From positions 62,001 to 126,000 of the forward strand of contig CAYZDL010000001.1 of assembly GCA_964477345.1 (NCBI GenBank): a stretch of 64,000 bases of DNA. The letters are read 5' to 3'. This stretch comes from JAJZEO01 sp964477345. Lineage in GTDB: Bacteria > Chlamydiota > Chlamydiia > Chlamydiales > 2-12-FULL-49-11. Below, one piece after another: positions 8,612 through 17,635 of this stretch. Positions within the stretch are counted from its first letter, which is position 1. Each line of letters opens with the position of its first letter. The notes beneath the pieces were generated by a model that was not told where the DNA came from, ran no database searches, and worked only from the letters and a program-made list of their open reading frames with translations. The position numbers and the translations under genes are program-made.

Positions 8612-9106
8612 CTAACTGGGAATATCGGCGAGGGCCAATGCAGGGTGACTTGTTGGTGATGAGCCATAATATTTACGGAAAATGCGCCCATCTGGACCAA
8701 TCAAATAGGAAACATACTTACGCCCTAAAAAATTTCGGGCTTCATATGCCTTGATGATCACTTCATCTGGATCAGAGAGAAGGTCGTAGGTTAACTTGAA
8801 CTTTTCATGAAATTTTTGGTGACGGATTTGATCGTCATTACTCACTCCATAGATCACAACATTTTTGCGCTTAAGGGCTTGGTAGGACCGTTCGAAAGCA
8901 ACCACTTCCTTTACGCTAAAAGGGATAAAATCTCGAGGATAGAAGAAAAGAAGGACGTACTTCCCTCGATGTTGGTAAAGGGTATGGATGTACCCCTCTT
9001 GATCTCTAAGAAACAACTCTGGGGCGTCATCCCCTAAGTCAAGTTCTACTGCAGAAAGAGAAGAGGCAAAGAATAGAAGAAGTGTGATCGTACGTAAAAG
9101 AGACAT
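8612..9106 (-). CDS. exported peroxiredoxin-fold protein lacking all cysteines
   Basis: A signal peptide (LLRTITLLLFFASSLSA) is followed by an AhpC/BCP-type thioredoxin fold: LGDDAPELFLRDQEGYIHTL, then YVLLFFYPRDFIPFSVKEVV, then VVIYGVSNDDQIRHQKFHEK. In active peroxiredoxins the last residues of the FYP-x-D-x-TP-x-CT motif supply the peroxidatic Cys, but here the position reads Ser, and the whole 164-residue protein contains no cysteine. The fold is kept but thiol peroxidase chemistry is not possible. It may have a chaperone, binding or structural role in the periplasm, or be an early pseudo-enzyme. Confidence 0.8.
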   Translation of the reverse strand: MSLLRTITLLLFFASSLSAVELDLGDDAPELFLRDQEGYIHTLYQHRGKYVLLFFYPRDFIPFSVKEVVAFERSYQALKRKNVVIYGVSNDDQIRHQKFHEKFKLTYDLLSDPDEVIIKAYEARNFLGRKYVSYLIGPDGRIFRKYYGSSPTSHPALALADIPS

Positions 9107-9152
9107 ATGTTATAAGATAGATTACGAAAAATGGGAGGCCAAAGTCAAGCTA

Positions 9153-9380
9153 ATGGTAGTGATAAAAGTTAAGGTGACCCCTTCAGCGAAGGAAGATAAG
9201 GTGGTCGGGCAAGAGGCAGATGGAACATGGAAGGTGCGAGTTACAGCACCTCCCGATAAAGGAAAAGCCAATCAAGCTGTGATCGATCTATTGGCCAAGC
9301 ACTTCAACAAACCTAAACGTTCGATTATCATTAAAAGTGGATTCGCGGACCGTCTTAAAACAGTCATTATTGAGGATTAG
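9153..9380 (+). CDS. YggU/DUF167 family protein
   Basis: Starting at the internal ATG at 9153, the product has 75 residues and matches the small DUF167 (UPF0235) fold: VIKVKVTPSAKEDKVVG, then APPDKGKANQAVIDLLAKHF, then IKSGFADRLKTV. A longer frame from 9084 would add 23 untypical residues and overlap the divergent start at 9106, so I prefer the shorter form. The family is widespread and of unknown function, often near cell-division or RNA genes. The stop overlaps the convergent gene at 9367. Confidence 0.8.
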   Translation: MVVIKVKVTPSAKEDKVVGQEADGTWKVRVTAPPDKGKANQAVIDLLAKHFNKPKRSIIIKSGFADRLKTVIIED

Positions 9381-9738
9381 TAGTTTTTTCAAGTGCCCGT
9401 TTTTGCTTATCGAGCCTCGAGATGTCACCATTCAGATTTTTTACCATCTTATCGTATTCATCAGCCTGTTTATTCAATCTTTCATACTCTTCTTGGGAGT
9501 TGTCCCCTTTTTGTAGTCGAATTGTATTAGCTCGGGTTCGATACCGATTCGACTTTGCTGTGTAGTAACTCTTTAGTCGATTGAGTGATGCCATTTGGTC
9601 ATCAAGAAAATAGATCATTTCCTGATCTTGGTGTTGTTCTTCAGGAGCAACGGCAACCCCTCCTGCACAGAGAGAGCTTTGAAAGAAGAGTGAAACAAAA
9701 GTTAGGATCCCTAACGGGATGACTTTAAAATGTTTCAT
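9367..9738 (-). CDS. exported coiled-coil hypothetical protein
   Basis: The 123-residue product has a signal sequence (VIPLGILTFVSLFFQSSLCA) followed by a highly charged helical region with heptad-like repeats from about residue 40 to the end. AGGAGAG lies five bases before the ATG. The start overlaps the end of the lipoprotein-like gene at 9725, so the two small coiled-coil proteins are translationally coupled and may interact at the envelope. No family is recognised. Confidence 0.6.
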   Translation of the reverse strand: MKHFKVIPLGILTFVSLFFQSSLCAGGVAVAPEEQHQDQEMIYFLDDQMASLNRLKSYYTAKSNRYRTRANTIRLQKGDNSQEEYERLNKQADEYDKMVKNLNGDISRLDKQKRALEKTTNPQ

Positions 9739-10060
9739 TGGTCTCTCCTAACATTAATTGATTGAGTTGAGATAAGTGGCTGTTAATTTTTTTCTGGTAT
9801 TGCATCCGTCTGTTTTGTGCTTCTCGGGCCTTATCCATATCTTGTCGAAAAAGGGCTTCCCGAAGACTCTTCTCCTCCATTTTCTTCTGGAGGCTAAATC
9901 GTTCTACCTCTTTTTTGTGGTACTGAATTTGCTCAGATTTAGTTCCATTCGGTCTTGGCAAGACAAGATCTACTTGTTTTGATCCTTTGGAACACCCCAT
10001 AATTGACCCAAGGTTCATTATTAAGAGGATATGGCAGATTCTTTTCAACTTTTGAGCCAT
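9725..10060 (-). CDS. probable small lipoprotein with coiled coil
   Basis: The start is taken as ATG at 10060, which has GGAGGG eight bases upstream. This gives 111 residues. The N-terminus (ICHILLIMNLGSIMGC) resembles a lipoprotein signal with Cys as the acylated residue, although Met at position -2 is not ideal. The rest is charged and helical (KKEVERFSLQKKMEEKSLRE). It is the first gene of the coupled pair with 9367 and is divergent from the gene at 10145. Confidence 0.55.
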   Translation of the reverse strand: MAQKLKRICHILLIMNLGSIMGCSKGSKQVDLVLPRPNGTKSEQIQYHKKEVERFSLQKKMEEKSLREALFRQDMDKAREAQNRRMQYQKKINSHLSQLNQLMLGETNETF

Positions 10061-10144
10061 TGCATAGCCCTCCATCACCCACACAAACAGAGAACCAAAA
10101 AAAACTGCAAGATTATTAAAACTCCATGGTGTAAACTCGCCGTT

Positions 10145-11176
10145 ATGTTGAGATTCTTAAGCCCCCTATTTGTCCTTTTTTTTGCCTTTGTAATATCTCA
10201 AGCTGAGGCTCTTACCCTTAAGTCCAAATTTACTCATGCCGAAAAAGGGGATTTTATTGTTTGTGAAGGCCGGGGCACAATGACTCTAATTTTTGTAAAG
10301 TCGTGTGATTCAAAAAGTGTCATCCTTGAAGAGGTCTCATTCCCTAACAAATCTAAACCGAAGAAGTTAGGGAGCGCTGGCTGGCAGGAATGGCTAAATA
10401 CCGGTGCTAGTGGTCACACTTCGTGGGTAGCCATCGAGATTGATCTCAATGAAACTGGAATTATGGAGTGCTTCTCGTTTTCGAGGGATGCTTGGATAGC
10501 TCTGAATTCGGGCGATTCTTTTCTGGTCCGTCTTCTCGATCTTACCCTGTATAAAATTCCTGATCATGAGCGCAATAAGATCGGTCCGCCTCCTGAAAAA
10601 GGACCTGATATGCGAAAAACATGGAACCCCCCTCTAGTCATCGAAGGGAAAAAACAGTCAAATCGGGCCTTTGATGTCTTCCGAATCGATTGGCCAATGG
10701 ATGACTCCCCCTTTTCGAATAAGCAGGTTGAGCTATACTTTAATCAGAAAGATAAGCTTTTTGCCTTTCCCTATTTATTCCGCATCCGAGATACGACGAA
10801 CCTCTCTTGGACATTTCATGTGATTGACTCTGGTAAAGGGCTGGCATCTCCAAAAGGCGAAATGCCGCGTCGCGCCTTTTTCCTCACAAAGACAAATTTC
10901 AATAAAGAAGATCGAATTGAATTTGAATTAGCGGCCCCCCTTTACTACAAAAAATTTAACCTTCAAGCCATTGATGCCACTGATTTTTCTCAAGAGGTAA
11001 CTCCCATTCCCTACGACCTTACTCGTGAGGGGGAAAAAGTGACAATTAAAATTGAAAAAGCAGTATTACAGAAAAAATTAAACTCCTCACATTCTTACTC
11101 TTTTTCCTTGTCAGCTGAGGCTCCCGCCCCTGTTTCAGTTCAATCAAGAGAACTCTATACTCCTTTTACTCCTTGA
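10145..11176 (+). CDS. exported hypothetical protein upstream of lepB
   Basis: From ATG 10145 the 343-residue protein begins with a Sec signal (FLSPLFVLFFAFVISQAEA). Upstream codons in the same frame lack signal character and overlap the divergent lipoprotein gene, so they are left out. The mature part is mostly beta-rich, without membrane segments or known catalytic motif. It precedes lepB by 33 bases on the same strand and may share its transcript. It is probably a chlamydia-specific envelope protein, which is inferred from context only. Confidence 0.65.
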   Translation: MLRFLSPLFVLFFAFVISQAEALTLKSKFTHAEKGDFIVCEGRGTMTLIFVKSCDSKSVILEEVSFPNKSKPKKLGSAGWQEWLNTGASGHTSWVAIEIDLNETGIMECFSFSRDAWIALNSGDSFLVRLLDLTLYKIPDHERNKIGPPPEKGPDMRKTWNPPLVIEGKKQSNRAFDVFRIDWPMDDSPFSNKQVELYFNQKDKLFAFPYLFRIRDTTNLSWTFHVIDSGKGLASPKGEMPRRAFFLTKTNFNKEDRIEFELAAPLYYKKFNLQAIDATDFSQEVTPIPYDLTREGEKVTIKIEKAVLQKKLNSSHSYSFSLSAEAPAPVSVQSRELYTPFTP

Positions 11177-11209
11177 CGCCTATCCCCCACTTTAATAGAA
11201 TGATCCGTC

Positions 11210-13093
11210 ATGGCAATTTACAGGCTACATAAATCCAAGGCTATTCTAACCCATTGCTACCGCACCTATTTCATGCGGAAAGGTCGTTTGACCCCCCAGC
11301 AGAGTAAAGAATTTAAAAATCTTGCTCTAGAGGCACAAGAGGCCATTCTCACCTCTGATAAAGAAAAAGCAGATCACTACGTTCGCCTCGTACAGTCTTT
11401 TACTAAAGAACATTTGAAACGGACTGGGTTTTTCCGATTTACTGAAGGGTTTGTGGCAATTTTCGTTGCCCTATTTATAGCCATCATTATTCGACAAACT
11501 GCATTTGAGCCTTATGAAATTCCTTCAGGATCTATGCGTCCGACTTATAAAGAGCAAGATCGATTAGTCGTTTCAAAAACACAATTCGGAATCAATATTC
11601 CCCTCACAACGAGCCATCTTTTTTTCAAGCCTGATGAAGTTAAGCGGATGGGAGTTGTCGTTTTTACAGGTGAAGGGATGGAAATCCCCAACGTAAAGAC
11701 CCGTTATTTTTACCTCTTTCCCGGTTATCGGCAGTACATTAAGAGAATGATTGGACTTCCTGGTGATACTCTCTACTTTTATGGGGGGAAGATTTACGGG
11801 ATTGATAAAGACGGAAATGACGTAACTCGAGATCTCCAACCAAAAAACCTCCAATCTCTTGAACATATCCCTTATATGTATTTGGAAGGAAAGGCAGTTG
11901 CTCCAAAAGAACCCGTGGGTGATATCTACTCTCCGATCGTCCTTCATCAAATGAATATCCCGATCGCTAAACTCTACCTCTCTTCTAAGCGGAATGTCGA
12001 AGCCGATTTCCTCTTAAAGCCCAACACGACAAATAGAGCCGATCTCGAAAAATTCGATATTTACCAATTATGGGGCATTGAAAATTTTGCTACTGCACGG
12101 ATTCTTAGAAAATCCGTATTGGCTAAGAAAAATGGCCTTGAAGCTCCTTTGCAATCAAGCGAGTATTATCTTGAATTAACTCATCACCAATCAGCGGCGC
12201 ACCCGACTATTAATCGAGATGCTTACTTCAGAAATCGTCCCTCTGTCACGGTTGAAAAGTCTTATATCCCTCTCAATGAAAATGATCTAAAACAAATTTG
12301 GGACCATATCTATACAGGGCGCTTCGTTATTGAAAATGAGCGGCTACGTCGCTATGGAACATCTTCAAAAGAGGCGGCCAATAACTCCTTTCTCCCTAGG
12401 ATCAAAGGTGGGGTTCCTGATGGAACTTACGAGTTTATTGCAGGCAAACTCTATGAGGTCAAAGCACAAGGACTTACTCAATTGGCTCCAAAGGACCACC
12501 CTCTTGCTGAATTTTCCCCAATGCGCCTATTTATCCTCTTCAATGCTGGCATCGATTGTGACATACGTTTCTTACCCGTCCATCACGACCAAACGATTCT
12601 CCCCTCTCGTTATGCCTACTTTAGAGATGGAGATCTCTACCTGATGGGCGCTAAAATCTTCGACAAAGATTCGACTACAATCCATCAATATATTGAAGAA
12701 GAAAAATTCAAGACAGAGAGGATATCTGATTACGTCCCCTTCATAGACCAAGGCGCTCCATTAAATGAGGATGGCACTCTCAATGTCGATAAGATCAAAA
12801 CTTATGGACTTCGTGTTCCTGATCACCACTACCTAGTCCTTGGCGACAACCACGCGATGAGTGGCGACAGCCGCGACTTTGGCTTTGTTCCAGAATCAAA
12901 TATTCGTGGAGTCCCAAGCATTCTTTTTTGGGCCCCTGGCGGTCGCTTCGGCTTCCCCAATGGCGATCTCTACCCTCTCATCACGACGCCTCGCTTGTTC
13001 GTTTGGCTAGGGCTCATCGTCGCCTATCTTATCTACACATTGTTTCATCGAAAACTCTTTTCTCTTCCCCTTAAGTTCGAAAACGAATTATAG
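11210..13093 (+). CDS. lepB: signal peptidase I, large chlamydial type
   Basis: This is the membrane-bound Ser/Lys protease that cleaves Sec signal peptides. Membrane helix at about residues 80-96, catalytic Ser108 in PYEIPSGSMRPT, general-base Lys178 in QYIKRMIGLPGDTLYF, and the terminal box GDNHAMSGDSRDFGFVPE near residue 545. The usual enzyme has 250-330 residues. Here about 300 extra residues separate the Lys box from the GDN box, a feature known from chlamydial LepB. A second hydrophobic segment lies close to the C-terminus. The convergent neighbour ileS two genes on matches the Chlamydia order. Confidence 0.93.
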   Translation: MAIYRLHKSKAILTHCYRTYFMRKGRLTPQQSKEFKNLALEAQEAILTSDKEKADHYVRLVQSFTKEHLKRTGFFRFTEGFVAIFVALFIAIIIRQTAFEPYEIPSGSMRPTYKEQDRLVVSKTQFGINIPLTTSHLFFKPDEVKRMGVVVFTGEGMEIPNVKTRYFYLFPGYRQYIKRMIGLPGDTLYFYGGKIYGIDKDGNDVTRDLQPKNLQSLEHIPYMYLEGKAVAPKEPVGDIYSPIVLHQMNIPIAKLYLSSKRNVEADFLLKPNTTNRADLEKFDIYQLWGIENFATARILRKSVLAKKNGLEAPLQSSEYYLELTHHQSAAHPTINRDAYFRNRPSVTVEKSYIPLNENDLKQIWDHIYTGRFVIENERLRRYGTSSKEAANNSFLPRIKGGVPDGTYEFIAGKLYEVKAQGLTQLAPKDHPLAEFSPMRLFILFNAGIDCDIRFLPVHHDQTILPSRYAYFRDGDLYLMGAKIFDKDSTTIHQYIEEEKFKTERISDYVPFIDQGAPLNEDGTLNVDKIKTYGLRVPDHHYLVLGDNHAMSGDSRDFGFVPESNIRGVPSILFWAPGGRFGFPNGDLYPLITTPRLFVWLGLIVAYLIYTLFHRKLFSLPLKFENEL

Positions 13094-13117
13094 TCTTTTT
13101 TAACCTAGGAGAACCCC

Positions 13118-13555
13118 ATGACAATCATTGAAAAGCTTAATGACGGCATCAAAGAAGCTATGAAAAGCCGCGATCAGATTCGACTTTCCACCTTACGCAT
13201 GCTTAAATCGAAAATTTTAGCTGTTGACGCTCGTGCTGCCATTGCTGACACAGAGGTGGTTAAACTATTCAAAACCTATTATGGATCACTCCAAGAAGCT
13301 CTCGAGCAAGCACAAACCCTCAATCGCTTAGATATTGCTGAGCCTCTTAAGAAAGAGCTCGTTATCGTCGAGGAGTTTTTGCCAAAGGGGCCAACTCTTG
13401 ACGAGACGAAAAAACTCGTTGTACAAGCAATCGCTGATTCAGGAGCTAAGACAAAGAAAGATTTAGGGCTCGTCATGAAAGCGATCATGAAACTCAACAG
13501 CGCAGTCGATGGCAAAACAGCCAAAGACCTTGCAAGTGAGCTTCTCTCCGACTAA
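13118..13555 (+). CDS. GatB/YqeY domain protein
   Basis: The 145-residue protein matches stand-alone YqeY: IEKLNDGIKEAMKSRDQIRL at the N-terminus, EEFLPKGPTLDETKKLV in the middle, and LGLVMKAIMKLNSAVDGKTA near the end. The domain is the tRNA-binding tail found in GatB of the Glu/Asp-tRNA amidotransferase. The free-standing form has no firmly known role. CTAGGAG precedes the ATG. It ends in a four-base overlap with the stop of the convergent ileS. Confidence 0.88.
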   Translation: MTIIEKLNDGIKEAMKSRDQIRLSTLRMLKSKILAVDARAAIADTEVVKLFKTYYGSLQEALEQAQTLNRLDIAEPLKKELVIVEEFLPKGPTLDETKKLVVQAIADSGAKTKKDLGLVMKAIMKLNSAVDGKTAKDLASELLSD

Positions 13556-16500
13556 ACTGTCTGCGTTCCTACCTTTGTAAGTCCGATCTTCGAAGGGTTG
13601 TCATTGAGATCAACCTCTTCCCCCCCTTCACACGGAGCAAAGGAAACCTCAACGGTCAAAGTCTCTTTCTTGATCATATCGGCATATTTTTCAAAGGCTA
13701 TCCGAACACTTGGGGTTGTCTCTAGAGTCAAAGAGATTCGATCAGTCACTTCAAAACCTTGCGTTTTTCTAAGAGTGTTGACCTTATTGATAATCTCACG
13801 CACGATCCCCTCTTGGATCAATTCATCTGTTAGATGAGTATCCAATGCAATCGTAATATCCCCAATGACAGCAGCAATCAATCCATCATGGACTTGCCTT
13901 TCAATCATCACATCTTCTTCGGTAAGAGAAATCACCTCTTCTCCTACAGCAATTTCGACTATTTCATGATCAAAGATCTTTTGTAATGTCCTTTGATCAA
14001 GCTGCTCGATCTGCTCTTTGACCTCGTTCATGAATTTTCCTACCTTCTTTCCAAGAACCCGGAAATTAGGCTTCGGTCTTAACTTCACAAATTTGGTTTC
14101 ATCAAAATTAAATGAAATTTCCTTTACATTGAGCTCTTCTCGGATGAGATCAGCTTGATCACGAACAGCATCGATGATGTCTAGATTTGAGGAGACAATA
14201 TGAGCTTGCCCCAAAGGTTGCCGTACTTTGATCTTATGCTCTTTTCGTAGTGAATGGCCTGCACCGACAATTTCTTGAGTATACTTCATCTCTTTCTCAA
14301 GCTTTGCCTCTCGGATCTGTTCATTGACCACCGGAAAGTCGCACAAGTGGACCGATTCAGGCATCGTACCCTGTTTGAGTTCTTGATAAATCGCCTCTGC
14401 GATAAATGGAGTATAGGGTGCTGCAATTTTTACCAATGTTAAAAGTACGGTGTAGAGGGTTTCAAAAGCCTCACGCCGATCATCCGACTCTTCATCAGAC
14501 CAGAATCGACTTCTAGAACGACGAATGTACCAATTTGTCAACTCATCAAGAAAGCCCACAAAAGGACTTACAGCGTTATCGAGATGATACTGATCCATCC
14601 CTTTGTCTACATCTTCGATCAAAGTTTGTAGATGAGACAAAATCCATTTGTCCATTGCACAAGTAGGTCTACTAAACGTCTCCCCTTTTGGGTCCCACTT
14701 ATAAATCTCAGCATACGTTGCTAAGAAGGCGTAGCAGTTATAGAGGGGGATCATAACTTGACGCATCACCCCTTCTACCCCCCTTTCACTAAAACTGATA
14801 TCATCAGCCCTAACCACAGGAGAATTTAGCAAATATAGTCTGATCGCATCGGCGCCGTACTTATTGATCACGATTCCAGGCTCAGGATAATTCTTCAATC
14901 GTTTGGACATCTTTTGCCCATCTTCAGCCAAAACGATCCCATTAACAATCACATTCTTAAACGCCGGCTCATCAAACAAAATCGTCGAAAGAACCATCAG
15001 TGTATAAAACCAGCCTCTTGTTTGATCGAGCCCTTCAGCGATAAAGTCGGCCGGAAACTCTTTTTCCGTCTCTTTCTTATTTTCAAAAGGGTAGTGGTTT
15101 TGAGCATAAGGCATCGATCCCGATTCAAACCAACAATCGAACACCTCATTCACCCGAACAAATTTTTTCCCCCCGTCGACAAAGTCCAAATGATCGATAA
15201 AATGACGATGGAGATCGTCGATTTTGATTCCCGTCTTTTCTTCCAATTGCGAAATACTTGAAATAACTCTTATATCCCCATCCTCTGAACGCCAGATTGG
15301 GATTGGAGTTCCCCAAAAACGATTCCGGCTCACAGCCCAATCTCTTGCATTTTCAAGCCACTTACCAAAACGCCCCGTCTTAATATGATCGGGCACCCAA
15401 TGGACCTTGTGATTATTTGCCAAGATCTTCTCTTTCACCTTTTCTACAGCAACAAACCACGTCGTCACCGCACGGTAGATAAGAGGTGCATCAGTTCTCC
15501 AGCAAAATGGATATCTGTGGTGAATTGTCGCATGTTTAAATACCTTTCCTTCGCTCTTTAGTCGCCTAATGATCTCCTTATCGGCATCTTTGACAAACTG
15601 CCCCTCAAAATCGCTAACTTCATGGGTATAACGGCAATTAACATCTACAGGACACACCACATCGATTTCTGCCGCTTTACAAGCCGCCATGTCATCTTCA
15701 CCAAAACCAGGCGCCATATGGACAACTCCACTACCCTCATCCGTAGAGACAAATTCCCCATTTAGGACAACGAAAGCATTCGAATGGTCGGCAAAGTAAG
15801 GAAAAAGAGGTTCATAAGATAGACCCTTTAAGTCGATCCCCTTCATCTCAGAGAGCACATGATAACTACCTGGCTCAAAGTATGCCCCCAATCGATCCTG
15901 AGCTAAAATGACCACCTCATTCGATTCCTTGACTCGAATTTTCACATAATCGATCTCAGGTCCCACGCACACGGCTAGGTTCATCGGCAAAGTCCACGGA
16001 GTTGTTGTCCAAACGAGCAAGCTCCCCTCGCCCCCTCTAAGCTTAAACCTCACTGTCAAAGAAGGATCATCGACATCCTGGTAGTTCAAATTAGCTTCAA
16101 AATTGGAAATCGGGGTCCCCAGCTTCGGTGAATAATGCATCACCTTGAACCCCTCATAAATTAATCCTTTCTCGTAGAGCTGACCAAAGACCCACCAAAC
16201 CGACTCCATATAAGAGATATCCATCGTCTTATAGGTCCGATCAAACTCAACCCATCGTCCCATCCGCTCGACTGTCGACTTCCACTCCTCAACATACCGA
16301 AGGACGATCTTACGACACTCTTCGTTAAAACGGGCAATCCCATACTCTTCGATCGCAACGGCACCAGACAAGTTATGCATCTTTTCGATCTCATTTTCCA
16401 CCGGAAGGCCATGGCAATCCCACCCAAAGCGACGCGGTACGCAGAACCCTTTCATCGTCTTGTAACGGGCCACGACATCCTTCAGAGTCCCCGCCAAAAT

Positions 16501-16668
16501 ATGACCATAGTGGGGCAGCCCCGTAGCGAAGGGAGGGCCATCATAGAAAGAAAAGTGCTTATTTTTTCTTCTTGCCTTTAGAGAAGCTTCAAAAATCTTC
16601 TTTTCCCGCCAAAGAGTCAGAACCCGCTCTTCTCTCTCTGAAAAACTCTCCTTACTCCGCTGAAACAT
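13552..16668 (-). CDS. ileS: isoleucyl-tRNA synthetase, eukaryote-like type 2
   Basis: The 1038-residue class I synthetase charges tRNA-Ile. The HIGH signature appears as HYGH (residues 53-56) and KMSKR occurs in GQKMSKRLKNYPEP. The length and the RLKNYPEP version of the KMSKS loop are typical of the eukaryote-like type 2 enzymes, which tend to be resistant to mupirocin and which Chlamydia also has. Editing domain residues (TTTPWTLPMNLAVCVGP) are intact. AAAGGAAG precedes the ATG. Confidence 0.95.
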   Translation of the reverse strand: MFQRSKESFSEREERVLTLWREKKIFEASLKARRKNKHFSFYDGPPFATGLPHYGHILAGTLKDVVARYKTMKGFCVPRRFGWDCHGLPVENEIEKMHNLSGAVAIEEYGIARFNEECRKIVLRYVEEWKSTVERMGRWVEFDRTYKTMDISYMESVWWVFGQLYEKGLIYEGFKVMHYSPKLGTPISNFEANLNYQDVDDPSLTVRFKLRGGEGSLLVWTTTPWTLPMNLAVCVGPEIDYVKIRVKESNEVVILAQDRLGAYFEPGSYHVLSEMKGIDLKGLSYEPLFPYFADHSNAFVVLNGEFVSTDEGSGVVHMAPGFGEDDMAACKAAEIDVVCPVDVNCRYTHEVSDFEGQFVKDADKEIIRRLKSEGKVFKHATIHHRYPFCWRTDAPLIYRAVTTWFVAVEKVKEKILANNHKVHWVPDHIKTGRFGKWLENARDWAVSRNRFWGTPIPIWRSEDGDIRVISSISQLEEKTGIKIDDLHRHFIDHLDFVDGGKKFVRVNEVFDCWFESGSMPYAQNHYPFENKKETEKEFPADFIAEGLDQTRGWFYTLMVLSTILFDEPAFKNVIVNGIVLAEDGQKMSKRLKNYPEPGIVINKYGADAIRLYLLNSPVVRADDISFSERGVEGVMRQVMIPLYNCYAFLATYAEIYKWDPKGETFSRPTCAMDKWILSHLQTLIEDVDKGMDQYHLDNAVSPFVGFLDELTNWYIRRSRSRFWSDEESDDRREAFETLYTVLLTLVKIAAPYTPFIAEAIYQELKQGTMPESVHLCDFPVVNEQIREAKLEKEMKYTQEIVGAGHSLRKEHKIKVRQPLGQAHIVSSNLDIIDAVRDQADLIREELNVKEISFNFDETKFVKLRPKPNFRVLGKKVGKFMNEVKEQIEQLDQRTLQKIFDHEIVEIAVGEEVISLTEEDVMIERQVHDGLIAAVIGDITIALDTHLTDELIQEGIVREIINKVNTLRKTQGFEVTDRISLTLETTPSVRIAFEKYADMIKKETLTVEVSFAPCEGGEEVDLNDNPSKIGLTKVGTQTV

Positions 16669-16713
16669 CGAACTTCCTTTTTTAAGGCATCATATTACCC
16701 TAATTTTCTCTTT

Positions 16714-16884
16714 ATCCCAAAGTAAAATGAAGGGTCGGTTTTCTTATCACCGGCATCCGCATATTTTCACTCTGCTGAATCGCCACCGTCTTCGACAAAG
16801 GGCTGCTTCGAGGTTGGCTAACGCCTGACGAAAACCTGCGACGCACCCTTCAAAAATCCCTAGTCCTTCATTTTACTTTAGGAC
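16714..16884. repeat. inverted-repeat-bounded non-coding element
   Basis: A perfect 15-base inverted repeat (AAAGTAAAATGAAGG at 16719-16733, complement at 16865-16879) extends imperfectly to about 20 of 23 matching positions and encloses about 130 bases. The stretch lies in the 444-base gene-free interval between ileS and tmRNA. It could be a small non-autonomous element or a long-range RNA hairpin. No target-site duplication was identified. Confidence 0.45.
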
Positions 16885-17103
16885 AATTCCATGGTAAATT
16901 AATGGAAAAGGGGCTAGAGTGATGCCGAAAATACCATACCGTGAAAGATTCACAAAATTGGGATTTTTCAAAACCGTGTCCCAGTAGTTTGACCAACCAA
17001 AGGTGACCGCTAAGCAGCCCCTTGTTGAGAGACAAAAGCGATGGAGCGGAGTCAAAATACTAGGAACCAGTGAAGAAAAAGCCATTTTTTGAATTATGAA
17101 CGG

Positions 17104-17109
17104 TATAAT
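17104..17109 (+). promoter_or_regulatory. TATAAT box before tmRNA
   Basis: A perfect TATAAT ends three bases before the mature tmRNA 5' end. No good -35 element is visible 16-18 bases upstream. The spacing is a little short for the mature end to be the transcription start, so the assignment is tentative. Confidence 0.4.
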
Positions 17110-17112
17110 TAT

Positions 17113-17496
17113 GGGGGTGAATTGGTTTCGACTTGATCGGAAAGAAGTATACCGCATGCAGAGGATTTCGGTTGGCCTCTAAAAAAGCCGAAAATAAGAT
17201 CTGATAAATCAGACGCATGTGAGTTCGATGAACTCGCAGTAATGGCCGCCTAAGACCTAACCGTCTAAGGTACCCGATGACTTAGAGATCGGACCGGGAG
17301 TGTTTAAGTCATCGTCATTTTTCCTGGTATGGGAAATTCCCATTTATCACTCTTGTAGGAATTTTCCGAGATTAAAAGAGTGCGTTTGCCCCAAGTAGGG
17401 CCCCTTTTAGCAAGGCAAACGTACCCCAGAGGGACTAAGCATGTAGACGTTATTTTGGAACGATTGAGGACGAGAGTTCGAGTCTCTCCACCTCCA
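17113..17496 (+). ncRNA. ssrA: transfer-messenger RNA (tmRNA)
   Basis: tmRNA rescues stalled ribosomes and tags the incomplete protein for proteolysis. The 5' end GGGGGTGAATTGGTTTCGAC and the 3' end with T-arm GAGTTCGAGTCTC pair into the acceptor stem (GGGGGTG with CACCTCC, one G-T pair). CCA is not encoded. The tag frame ends at TAA 17251-17253 and reads ...ACEFDELAVMAA, with the usual Ala-Ala degron. The exact resume codon is uncertain, but a frame of about 20-24 residues fits the long tags known from chlamydiae. The 384-base length is normal. Confidence 0.95.
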
Positions 17497-17505
17497 ACGC
17501 ACAAG

Positions 17506-17531
17506 GCCGGGAAATTCTCCCGGCTTTTTTT
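17506..17531 (+). terminator. intrinsic terminator of tmRNA
   Basis: A perfect seven-base stem GCCGGGA / TCCCGGC with a five-base loop is followed directly by seven T residues, ten bases after the tmRNA 3' end. Confidence 0.9.
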
Positions 17532-17635
17532 ACTTCGCAATAATTAATTTTATAAACACACCTACAGGGTTTATTTTTATTGCATAATAAACTCTAACTA
17601 AATAAAATCGCTCCATTGTTTCTGGAGATTTTTTT

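Noticed and set aside
16873..17157. 94-codon minus-strand ORF in the gap before tmRNA
   Set aside because: It overlaps the tmRNA 5' end and one arm of the inverted repeat, lacks a ribosome binding site and its translation is not protein-like.
17304..17540. 78-codon minus-strand ORF
   Set aside because: It lies inside the tmRNA and its terminator on the opposite strand and is a chance frame.
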